NCBI GenBank assembly: GCA_903847005.1
Contig: CAINCM010000027.1
Span: 1 to 13,536, forward strand
Direction: 5' to 3'
Length of the DNA stretch: 13,536 nt
Source of the DNA: an uncultured Chloroflexota bacterium
GTDB lineage: Bacteria > Chloroflexota > Limnocylindria > Limnocylindrales > Limnocylindraceae
Under the pieces are notes generated by a model that saw only the letters and a list, made by a program, of their open reading frames with translations, was not told the origin of the DNA and searched no databases. Every line of letters starts with the position of its first letter. Position 1 is the stretch's first letter. This document shows positions 1 to 6,573 of the stretch, piece after piece. Position numbers and translations under genes: made by a program.

Positions 1-3
1 CAG

Positions 4-516
4 ATGACCGACTCACGAGGATTCCGTTCCGGAGCCGCGATCAGCGTGCTGCTCCTCGGCGCCGCAGCCGTGCTGCAGGTGCGCGATCCAGAGAGCCTGA
101 GCTCAGCGCTTCTCGTCGCAGCGATCTCCGCCGCCATGCTCGTCAGCGCCGCGACCGGTCTGCGCGTCAGCCTGCTCGGTCTCCCGTTCCGCGCCTTGCG
201 AGAGCGCGGCGTGATCGGCGCACCGGCGCCGAACGATCTTCAACCGGTGCCGGGACTCCGCCTCGCACAGGTGATGGGCGGCACGATGCTGCTCTTCGGC
301 GCTGCGGCGCACACTCTCTTCGGTGCCGATCTGGTTGCGCTCGTCTTGGTTGTCATCGTTGCCACGCTGCAATCGTTCCTCGCCATCACCGGCATCTGCG
401 TGGCCTGCAAGCTCTACGGTGTCGTGGTCTGGTTCCAGAACCGCAGCCTGCCACAGGGTGCGACCAAGATCGCACCGCAGAAGATCCGCATGACGAAGGA
501 GAGCGGCCGCTCATGA
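4..516 (+). CDS. DUF4395 family integral membrane protein
   Basis: A 170-residue hydrophobic protein of unknown biochemical function. About four membrane segments are visible, near residues 10-26, 33-55, 88-107 and 109-128. A Cys-x-x-Cys motif follows in TGICVACKLYG (Cys132 and Cys135), in the position typical of DUF4395, and a short basic tail ends the protein. The CxxC on a membrane protein suggests a redox or sulfur-handling role, but that is inference. Its ATG lies 3 nt from the window edge, so upstream signals cannot be judged and a longer start cannot be excluded. Its stop overlaps the start of the rhodanese-E1 gene (ATGA), so the two are probably translationally coupled and this protein belongs to the sulfur-carrier/cysteine operon. 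One possibility is import or reduction of a sulfur compound for the rhodanese; nothing in the sequence proves it. Family assignment is fairly sure, function unknown. Confidence 0.75.
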   Translation: MTDSRGFRSGAAISVLLLGAAAVLQVRDPESLSSALLVAAISAAMLVSAATGLRVSLLGLPFRALRERGVIGAPAPNDLQPVPGLRLAQVMGGTMLLFGAAAHTLFGADLVALVLVVIVATLQSFLAITGICVACKLYGVVVWFQNRSLPQGATKIAPQKIRMTKESGRS

Positions 517-1619
517 CAACGAAGCCGTTCACGGAAGTCGACGCCGTCGAGGCGCAGCGGATCCTCGGCTCGCCGCAGCGACCGATCCTCATCGACGTGC
601 GCGAACAAGACGAGTGGGATGCCGGCTACCTGCACGGCGCGGTTCACGCACCGAAAGGAACGATCGGCTTCACCATCACCAACATTGCACCGGAGAAGAG
701 CGCGCCGATCCTCCTCTACTGCGCAGGCGGCGTGCGTTCTGCTGCCGCGGCCGAGACGCTGGCCGGGCTCGGCTACACCAACCTCACCTCGATGGCGGGT
801 GGCATCAACGGCTGGAGCGCCGCCGGCCTCCCGGTGGTGGAGACCACCACGCTGACCCCTGCGCAGAAGTCGCGCTACTCGCGGCACCTGCTCCTCCCCG
901 GTGTCGGAGCCGAAGGGCAGCAGAAACTGCTCGACTCGCGTGTGCTGATGGTTGGCGCGGGCGGACTCGGCGCGCCGGCGGGGCTCTACCTTGCGGCGGC
1001 GGGCGTCGGTCACCTGCGCATCATCGACTTTGACTCTGTCGAGGCGTCCAACCTGCAGCGCCAGGTCATCCACACCACCGATCGCGTCGGCATGCTGAAG
1101 GTGGAATCCGCGGCGGCGCAGATCCGCGCGCTGAATCCAGACGTGAACGTCGAGCCGATCAACGGGATGCTCACCACGGAGAACGTCGTCGAACTCCTCG
1201 ACGGTGTCGATCTCGTGATCGACGGCACCGACACGTTCGAGGCGCGCTATGCGCTGAACGATGCCGCCGTGAAGCTCGGGATCCCCGTGGTGCATGCCGG
1301 CGTCTTCCGCTTCGAAGGGCAGCTCACCGTCCTCGCACCGGGGCGTGGCCCCTGCTATCGCTGCCTTCACCCAACACCGCCGCCGGCGGAGATGGCGCCG
1401 GGCTGCGGCGTGGCGGGCGTGCTCGGCGTCCTGCCGGGTGCGATCGGCGTGCTGCAGGCGACCGAGGCGCTCAAGGTGCTGCTCGGCATCGGCGAACCGC
1501 TGATCGGCCGACTGCTTCTCTGGGATGCCCTGGAGGGGAGCTTCACCGAACTCACGGTGAAACGAGATCCGCACTGCGTTGCGTGCGGCGACGGCACATC
1601 GAAGGGGGGAGCGGCATGA
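513..1619 (+). CDS. moeB: Rhodanese-MoeB/ThiF fusion: E1-like sulfur-carrier adenylyltransferase/sulfurtransferase
   Basis: A 368-residue cytoplasmic two-domain enzyme. Residues about 5-112 are a rhodanese domain with active-site loop CAGGVR (Cys70), expected to carry a persulfide. Residues about 118-355 are an E1-like MoeB/ThiF domain with the ATP-binding GAGGLG (148-153), Arg183 in NLQRQ, Lys196, Asp240 in DGTD and two zinc-type pairs, Cys281/Cys284 and Cys355/Cys358. Family role: it adenylates the C-terminal Gly-Gly of a ubiquitin-fold sulfur carrier, and the rhodanese then supplies sulfur to form a thiocarboxylate. The likely partner is the CysO-like protein encoded immediately downstream (ATGA overlap), so cysteine synthesis is a better guess than molybdopterin alone. 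The domain order is odd: Mycobacterium MoeZ and eukaryotic Uba4 carry the rhodanese at the C-terminus, here it is N-terminal. The start has AAGGAG about 12 nt upstream. A dual role in molybdenum cofactor synthesis cannot be excluded. Confidence 0.93.
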   Translation: MTTKPFTEVDAVEAQRILGSPQRPILIDVREQDEWDAGYLHGAVHAPKGTIGFTITNIAPEKSAPILLYCAGGVRSAAAAETLAGLGYTNLTSMAGGINGWSAAGLPVVETTTLTPAQKSRYSRHLLLPGVGAEGQQKLLDSRVLMVGAGGLGAPAGLYLAAAGVGHLRIIDFDSVEASNLQRQVIHTTDRVGMLKVESAAAQIRALNPDVNVEPINGMLTTENVVELLDGVDLVIDGTDTFEARYALNDAAVKLGIPVVHAGVFRFEGQLTVLAPGRGPCYRCLHPTPPPAEMAPGCGVAGVLGVLPGAIGVLQATEALKVLLGIGEPLIGRLLLWDALEGSFTELTVKRDPHCVACGDGTSKGGAA

Positions 1620-1912
1620 GCATCAGCGTCAGGATTCCGCCGGTGTTGCGAACGCACACCGGGGGTGCGAAGGTCGTCAGCGTCGACGGCGCAACGCTCG
1701 GCGCAACGCTGCGGGCGCTGGTTGCCCTGCATCCGGCGCTCAACGAGCAGATCTTCGAAGCAGACAACACGCTCCGCCGCTGGGTCAACGTCTACGTCGA
1801 CGGCGCAGATGCTCGCCATCTCGGCGGACTCGAGACGCCGACCCGAGACGGCATCGAAGTGGTGATCCTTCCAGCGATGGCCGGCGGTGCGGCTGCGCCA
1901 GCCGGCGAATAG
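1616..1912 (+). CDS. cysO: CysO/MoaD-like ubiquitin-fold sulfur carrier with C-terminal tail beyond Gly-Gly
   Basis: A 98-residue beta-grasp sulfur carrier resembling mycobacterial CysO in its N-terminal SIxIPPVLRTHTGG-type stretch, its WVNVYVDG strand and its ending VVILPAMAGG. In the family the terminal glycine is adenylated by an E1 and converted to a thiocarboxylate, the sulfur donor for CysM. Here Gly90-Gly91 are followed by seven residues (AAAPAGE), so the tail must be removed before activation. The Mec-type JAMM peptidase two genes downstream is the obvious candidate. The start was placed at 1616 because AAGGGGGGAG lies 4 nt upstream and the ATG overlaps the preceding stop (ATGA); an in-frame ATG at 1583 would lie deep inside the upstream gene. 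It is followed 2 nt later by cysM. MoaD or ThiS are alternatives, but the neighbours and mycobacterial-like sequence favour CysO. Confidence 0.92.
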   Translation: MSISVRIPPVLRTHTGGAKVVSVDGATLGATLRALVALHPALNEQIFEADNTLRRWVNVYVDGADARHLGGLETPTRDGIEVVILPAMAGGAAAPAGE

Positions 1913-1914
1913 TC

Positions 1915-2868
1915 GTGCGCTACGAGTCGATCGGCGACGCGATCGGTGGAACGCCGCTCGTTCGCGTCGACGCGCTGCTCCCCGAAGCGGCGCGCGCCAA
2001 GGGGATCCACCTCTACGCCAAGGTCGAACTGCTCGGACCAACAGGCTCCATCAAGGACCGCACGGCGAAGGCGCTGATCGACGACCTGCTCTTCAAGGGC
2101 CTCCTCGCTCCGGGGAAGGAGCTGATCGAGCCGACGAGCGGCAACACCGGTGCGGCGCTCGCCGTGCACGCGGCGGCTCGTGGCATCCCACTCACGCTGG
2201 TGATGCCCGCCAACGTCACCGAGGAGCGCCGCGCCTTCGTGCGCGCACTCGGCGCCACGATCGTGGACTCGCCGGCGGATCAGGGATCGAACGGCGCGGT
2301 CGTCTTGGCGCGAGCGATGGCGGCCGCAGATTCCAAATACGTCTCGCCCGACCAGTACAGCAACCAGGCGAATCCGAAGGTCCATGAGATCACCACGGCG
2401 CCGGAGATCTTGGCCGACCTGCCCGAGGTAGATGTGGTGGTGGCGGGGCTCGGCACCGGCGGAACCGCAACGGGCCTTGCGCGCTACTTCGCGCGCGAGA
2501 AGCCGAGCGTCAAGATCTGGGCCGCCGAGCCGATGCCCGGCGAAAAGGTGACCGGTCTTCGCTCGCTCGAAGACGGCTTCACGCCCGAGGTGATGGAAAC
2601 CGAACTGCTCGCCGGGCGCGTCCTCGTCAACAGCCGCGACTCCATCGTCGGCGCACGCGCACTTGCGCGCGCTACGGGGATCCTTGCCGGACCTTCGACC
2701 GGCGCCACGCTCGCCGTTGCGCTCCGCGTTGCGCGCGATGCGGCAGCGAACAGCAACATCGTCTTCATCGCCTGCGACGCGGGCTGGAAGTACTTCTCCG
2801 CCGGTCTCACAGAAGGAAATCTCGACGAGATGGAAGACGCGCTCGAGGGCGACGTCTTCTGGTGGTAG
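1915..2868 (+). CDS. cysM: CysM-type cysteine synthase (probable O-phosphoserine sulfhydrylase, sulfur-carrier dependent)
   Basis: A 317-residue PLP enzyme of fold type II. Lys47 in PTGSIKDR is the Schiff-base lysine, PTSGNTG (73-79) is the substrate loop and GLGTGGTATG (178-187) binds the PLP phosphate. It resembles mycobacterial CysM more than CysK: it keeps an Arg in GLRSLEDGF (Arg216), matching the mycobacterial Arg220 that selects O-phosphoserine, and the CysM-like C-terminal ending DALEG followed by a short aromatic tail (FWW). Inferred reaction: O-phosphoserine plus CysO-thiocarboxylate gives a CysO-cysteine adduct. The GTG start at 1915 lies 2 nt after the cysO stop, has no clear Shine-Dalgarno and is presumably translated by coupling. 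An in-frame ATG at 1579 was rejected because it would overlap all of cysO. Family call is secure; substrate preference is inferred from one aligned arginine and gene context. Confidence 0.95.
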   Translation: MRYESIGDAIGGTPLVRVDALLPEAARAKGIHLYAKVELLGPTGSIKDRTAKALIDDLLFKGLLAPGKELIEPTSGNTGAALAVHAAARGIPLTLVMPANVTEERRAFVRALGATIVDSPADQGSNGAVVLARAMAAADSKYVSPDQYSNQANPKVHEITTAPEILADLPEVDVVVAGLGTGGTATGLARYFAREKPSVKIWAAEPMPGEKVTGLRSLEDGFTPEVMETELLAGRVLVNSRDSIVGARALARATGILAGPSTGATLAVALRVARDAAANSNIVFIACDAGWKYFSAGLTEGNLDEMEDALEGDVFWW

Positions 2869-2892
2869 TCCGGCGAAGATGAGCACCCGGCA

Positions 2893-3348
2893 GTGAGCGT
2901 CGCAGATCGCCCGACGCGCGTCACGCTCCCGCGGGAGATCGCGGCCGCCATGCGCACACACGCGCGCGCCGAGGCGCCGCGCGAAGCGTGCGGCATCATC
3001 GTGGGCAGTGCACCTGCTGCATCAGGCGGCGCACCACTGCGCTGGATCCCGACGACGAACGTACTCGCCTCGTCGACGCTCTACGAAATCGACGCTGCGC
3101 AGCTGCTGCGCATCAGCATCGACGCCGACGATGCAGGCGAACACATCTGGGGGATCGTGCACTCGCACGTGGCCTCACCCGCCGTCCCATCCGTCACAGA
3201 TACCAGCGTGGCCGGCTACCCCGACGCGCTTTATCTCCTCGTCTCCCTCGCGCCGAGCCAGGCGGCGCCCGACGGCGAACCGGGGATCCGCGGCTGGTGG
3301 ATCGTGGAGCGCGAGGCGACCGAGGTGGAACTCCTGATCCAGGCGTGA
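2893..3348 (+). CDS. mec: Mec/CysO-processing JAMM (JAB1/MPN) zinc metallopeptidase
   Basis: A 151-residue single-domain JAMM peptidase. The full metal signature is present: Glu31 in REACG, then His90-x-His92-x7-Ser100-x2-Asp103 in IVHSHVASPAVPSVTD. It resembles mycobacterial Mec, which hydrolyses the CysO-cysteine adduct to release cysteine and regenerate the carrier. As the last gene of the cluster it would complete the pathway. Because the local carrier has seven residues beyond Gly-Gly, this peptidase may also carry out the first maturation cut, as the JAMM protein QbsD does for QbsE in Pseudomonas. The start is a GTG 24 nt after cysM. A tiny ATG-initiated frame (2879-2896, five codons) ends with a TGA overlapping this GTG (GTGA) and could pass ribosomes on. 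No membrane segment or signal peptide. Family certain; dual function is inference. Confidence 0.92.
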   Translation: MSVADRPTRVTLPREIAAAMRTHARAEAPREACGIIVGSAPAASGGAPLRWIPTTNVLASSTLYEIDAAQLLRISIDADDAGEHIWGIVHSHVASPAVPSVTDTSVAGYPDALYLLVSLAPSQAAPDGEPGIRGWWIVEREATEVELLIQA

Positions 3349-3360
3349 GACCTGCAGGGG

Positions 3361-3366
3361 TAAGAT
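3361..3366 (+). promoter_or_regulatory. Possible -10 box (TAAGAT) for the glycine riboswitch-gcvP transcript
   Basis: TAAGAT follows a G run directly after the mec stop and fits the TANNNT pattern seen before two other genes here. Transcription would start near 3373, just before the riboswitch leader. No convincing -35 hexamer lies 16-18 nt upstream, so this rests on one motif and its position. Read-through from the cysteine operon is the alternative. Confidence 0.35.
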
Positions 3367-3390
3367 GTGCGTGGAACCCCCAGGGGAACC

Positions 3391-3598
3391 GCGCGGAAGA
3401 GTTCGTGGGGTGATCGGGTCAGCCTGATCGCAGCTGCGGCGCCGACGGAGCAACGGTCCGGAACCTCTCAGGCAGATGGACCGCGCGGGGATGGGGACGC
3501 TGGAGAGCGTTGAGCGGAGCGATCCGCGCAACGCGCCGACGGAGGAACCTGCGAACGCTTGTTGCGTCGCAGGGATGCTCTCAGGCAGATGGACAGCG
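3391..3598 (+). promoter_or_regulatory. Tandem glycine riboswitch (two aptamers)
   Basis: Two glycine aptamers lie in series. Each has the conserved core GCGCCGACGGAG (first copy from about 3439, second from 3533), followed by an identical 17-nt CTCTCAGGCAGATGGAC (3465-3481 and 3578-3594), closely matching the family consensus CUCUCAGGCAAAAGGAC. Aptamer 1 is closed by GCGCGG (3391-3396) with CCGCGC (3481-3486). Aptamer 2 is closed by CGCTG (3498-3502) with CAGCG (3594-3598). Aptamer 2 has a long P3 hairpin, CCTGCG (3548-3553) with CGCAGG (3568-3573), whereas aptamer 1 has only about 3 bp there (GGT/ACC). The linker is about 11 nt and G-rich. The riboswitch sits directly upstream of gcvP, where family members sense glycine and switch on its degradation. 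Confidence 0.96.
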
Positions 3599-3599
3599 G

Positions 3600-3616
3600 G
3601 GCACCGAGGAGGTGCC
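3600..3616 (+). promoter_or_regulatory. Hairpin sequestering the gcvP ribosome-binding site
   Basis: GGCACC (3600-3605) pairs perfectly with GGTGCC (3611-3616) around a 5-nt loop GAGGA. The strong Shine-Dalgarno AGGAGGT (3607-3613) is thus split between the loop and the 3' arm, 7 nt before the ATG at 3620. It begins one base after the closing helix of aptamer 2, so glycine binding could alter its stability. No U-tract follows, arguing for translational rather than terminator control. The hairpin is seen directly; the regulatory role is inferred. Confidence 0.6.
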
Positions 3617-3619
3617 GTC

Positions 3620-6514
3620 ATGTCCGGATCGCAGCGCACGCACACCTTTGCCGATCGCCACATCGGTCCCGATGCGGTCGACGTCGGCGAGATGCTGCGC
3701 GTCGTCGGCCACGGATCGCTCGACGCGCTGATCCACGACACCGTTCCCGCAAGCATCTTGCGCGCCGAACCGCTGAAGATCCCCGCGGCGCGAAGCGAGG
3801 CAGAGGTTGCCGCTGCGCTGCGCGAGATGGCGGAACGCAACACGCCGCTCAAGAGCCTCATCGGGATGGGCTATCACAACACCATCACGCCACCCGTGAT
3901 CAAGCGCAACATCTTGGAGAACCCCGCCTGGTACACGGCGTACACGCCGTATCAGCCGGAGATCGCACAGGGTCGACTCGAGGCGCTGATCAACTTCCAG
4001 ACCGCGATCTGCGACCTGACGGGGATGGAGATCGCGAACGCGTCGCTCCTGGACGAGGGTACGGCGGCGGCGGAGGCGGCAACGCTCGCACATGCGGTCG
4101 GAAGCGTCAGCGACGGCAACCTGCTGTTGGTGGATGCGGACACCCATCCGCAGACCGTCGATGTCCTCAAGACGCGCACCGAGCCGCTCGGCATTGCGCT
4201 CGTGGTTGCGCCGGTGGGCGAACTCCTGGCTCGCGCCGCAACGCCGCGCGAGGGCGAGCGTCCGTTCGCGCTCCTCATCTCGAACCCGGGGAGCAGCGGT
4301 GCGGTCCGTTCGATCCGCGCCGACATTGCGACCGCGCATGCGGCGGGACTCCTCGTCATCGTCGCCACCGATCCACTCGCCGCGGTGCTGCTGGAGAGCG
4401 CCGGCGCGCAGGGGGCCGACGTGGTCGTCGGGAGCAGCCAGCGCTTCGGCGTGCCGATGGGGAACGGCGGCCCGCACGCCGCCTTCATGGCCACGCGCGA
4501 CGCGTTCAAGCGCTCACTCCCCGGCCGCCTGGTCGGCGTCTCCGTGGACGCAGACGGCAACCCCGCCTATCGACTCACCCTGCAGACGCGCGAACAGCAC
4601 ATCCGGCGCGAGAAGGCGACGTCCAACATCTGCACCGCGCAGGTGCTGCTCGCGGTGATCGCCAGCATGTATGCCGCCTGGCACGGGCCTGACGGACTGC
4701 GCGCTATTGCCGAACGCGTGCACGCGCGAGCTGCAACGTTGGCTGCGGGCGTGCAGCGCATCGCGGGGCTCGCGCTGCGACACGAACACTTCTTCGATGC
4801 GATCGCCATCGAGTCGGGGAGCGACACACGCGCGCGCGAGCTGATCGCCGCCGCGGCCGCCGCAGGATACGAGCTCCGCCGACTCGACGACACGGGAGTC
4901 GGCGTTGCGTGCGACGAGCTCACGTCGGAGGCAGACGTCGCGGCGCTCCTGAAGTCCTTCGGCGCAACCGGCGCGCCGGCGGGCGCACCTGCCGACTCGC
5001 TTCCCGTGGCGCTGCGACGCGTCGACGCGATCCTGACGCACCCGGTCTTCTCGTTGCACCGCTCTGAGAGCGAGATGCTGCGCTACATCTTCCGACTCGC
5101 GGAGAAGGATGTGAGCCTGACGCGCTCCATGATCCCGCTCGGCAGCTGCACCATGAAGCTGAACGCCACCACCGAGATGGAGGCGATCGGTCATCCGGGC
5201 TTTGCCAACGTCCATCCGTTCTCAGATCCCGCACGGATTCTGGGCTACGCACAGCTGACGAGCGATCTCGAACGCTGGCTCGCGGAGATCACCGGCTTCG
5301 CCGCAGTGAGCCTGCAGCCGAACGCGGGCTCGCAGGGCGAGTACGCGGGACTCCTCGCCATCCGTCGCTGGCACCTCTCGCGCGGCGAAACGCAGCGCAC
5401 CGTCTGCCTGATCCCGAGCAGTGCGCACGGAACGAACCCGGCGAGCGCGGTGATGGCGGGATTCCGAGTCGTGGTCGTCGGCTGCGACGATCACGGCAAC
5501 GTGGACATGCGCGACCTCACCGCGAAGATCGCGGAGCACGCGGCGTCGCTCGGCGCGCTGATGGTGACCTATCCGAGCACGCACGGTGTCTTCGAAGAGA
5601 CGATCCGCGACATCTGCGAGGCGGTGCACGCGGCGGGCGGTCTCGTCTACATGGATGGCGCGAACATGAACGCGCAGGTCGGCCTCTCGCAACCTGGCGC
5701 ATTCGGCGCAGATGTCTGCCACCTCAACCTGCACAAGACGTTCGCCATCCCCCACGGTGGCGGCGGGCCGGGAATGGGACCGATCGGCGTCGTCGAGCGG
5801 CTCGCCCCGTTCCTGCCAGGGCGCTCCCTTGGCGACGAAGGTCGCGTCTCATCTGCGCCGTATGGAAGTGCGAGCATCTTGCCGATCAGCTGGGCGTACA
5901 TCGCGGCGCTCGGCGCAGACGGCGTGCGTGCCGCAACCGAGGCGGCGATCCTCAGCGCGAACTACATGGCGGCGCGGCTGCGCGATGCCTTCCCGATTCT
6001 CTACACGGGGCGCACGGGGACGGTGGCACACGAGTGCATCTTGGACGTTCGTCCGATCACCGCCGAGAGCGGCGTGACGGTGGAGGACATCGCGAAGCGC
6101 CTGATGGACTTTGGCTTCCATGCACCAACCATGAGCTGGCCTGTTGCCGGCACGTTGATGCTCGAGCCGACGGAGTCGGAGTCGAAGGCGGAGCTCGATC
6201 GCTACATCGATGCGCTTCGCGCGATTCGCGAAGAGGCGCGTGCGATCGCATCGGGGAGCGTGCCGCTCGAGGCGAGCGCCCTTCGCAACGCGCCGCACAC
6301 GGCGAGCGACCTGCTGCGCGGCGACTGGGCTCGCCCGTATGCGCGGGAGCAGGGAGCCTTCCCGCTCCCGTGGGTGAAAGCCCGCAAGTACTGGCCGCCG
6401 GTGCGCCGCATCGACAACGTGCACGGCGACCGCAACGTGGTCTGCGCTTGCCTCCCGGTCGACGCCTACGCGGAGGCGTCGGGAGAGACGGCGCTCCTCG
6501 CCGCGCAGGGCTAG
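3620..6514 (+). CDS. gcvP: Glycine dehydrogenase (aminomethyl-transferring), P-protein of the glycine cleavage system
   Basis: A 964-residue single-chain P-protein, normal for the fused form; some bacteria split it into GcvPA and GcvPB. It decarboxylates glycine with PLP and passes the aminomethyl group to the lipoyl arm of GcvH in the cytoplasm. The N-terminus has the typical FADRHIGPD. MGYHNTITPPVIKRNILENP (83-102) and the N-terminal half follow the family. The C-terminal catalytic half has LGSCTMKLNA (507-516), SAHGTNPASA (601-610), and the PLP lysine Lys706 in NLHKTFAIPHGGGGPGMGP. The start at 3620 was chosen for the AGGAGGT 7 nt upstream and the family-typical N-terminus; the reading frame stays open upstream to 3476, but that stretch is riboswitch. 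gcvT, gcvH and lpd are not in the window. Control by the tandem glycine riboswitch is very likely. It ends 59 nt before the SIS gene. Confidence 0.98.
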   Translation: MSGSQRTHTFADRHIGPDAVDVGEMLRVVGHGSLDALIHDTVPASILRAEPLKIPAARSEAEVAAALREMAERNTPLKSLIGMGYHNTITPPVIKRNILENPAWYTAYTPYQPEIAQGRLEALINFQTAICDLTGMEIANASLLDEGTAAAEAATLAHAVGSVSDGNLLLVDADTHPQTVDVLKTRTEPLGIALVVAPVGELLARAATPREGERPFALLISNPGSSGAVRSIRADIATAHAAGLLVIVATDPLAAVLLESAGAQGADVVVGSSQRFGVPMGNGGPHAAFMATRDAFKRSLPGRLVGVSVDADGNPAYRLTLQTREQHIRREKATSNICTAQVLLAVIASMYAAWHGPDGLRAIAERVHARAATLAAGVQRIAGLALRHEHFFDAIAIESGSDTRARELIAAAAAAGYELRRLDDTGVGVACDELTSEADVAALLKSFGATGAPAGAPADSLPVALRRVDAILTHPVFSLHRSESEMLRYIFRLAEKDVSLTRSMIPLGSCTMKLNATTEMEAIGHPGFANVHPFSDPARILGYAQLTSDLERWLAEITGFAAVSLQPNAGSQGEYAGLLAIRRWHLSRGETQRTVCLIPSSAHGTNPASAVMAGFRVVVVGCDDHGNVDMRDLTAKIAEHAASLGALMVTYPSTHGVFEETIRDICEAVHAAGGLVYMDGANMNAQVGLSQPGAFGADVCHLNLHKTFAIPHGGGGPGMGPIGVVERLAPFLPGRSLGDEGRVSSAPYGSASILPISWAYIAALGADGVRAATEAAILSANYMAARLRDAFPILYTGRTGTVAHECILDVRPITAESGVTVEDIAKRLMDFGFHAPTMSWPVAGTLMLEPTESESKAELDRYIDALRAIREEARAIASGSVPLEASALRNAPHTASDLLRGDWARPYAREQGAFPLPWVKARKYWPPVRRIDNVHGDRNVVCACLPVDAYAEASGETALLAAQG

Positions 6515-6561
6515 CGCACGCACCCTCTGCGCAGGGCCGCTCGGTCGACGCCGTAGGGCGC

Positions 6562-6567
6562 TACGCT
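6562..6567 (+). promoter_or_regulatory. -10-like box of a probable leaderless transcript (SIS-nagA)
   Basis: TACGCT ends exactly 6 nt before the ATG at 6574, with no Shine-Dalgarno in between. With normal -10 spacing transcription would start at or next to the A of the ATG, giving a leaderless mRNA. The same geometry occurs before the isocitrate dehydrogenase gene. No clear -35 element is visible. Confidence 0.5.
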
Positions 6568-6573
6568 GCGCGC

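Noticed and set aside
1579..1914. In-frame extension of cysM from an ATG at 1579.
   Set aside because: It would overlap all of cysO; the CysM homology begins at the GTG at 1915.
3476..3619. In-frame N-terminal extension of gcvP from an ATG at 3476.
   Set aside because: This stretch is the riboswitch (aptamer core and second aptamer); the strong Shine-Dalgarno and family-like N-terminus put the start at 3620.
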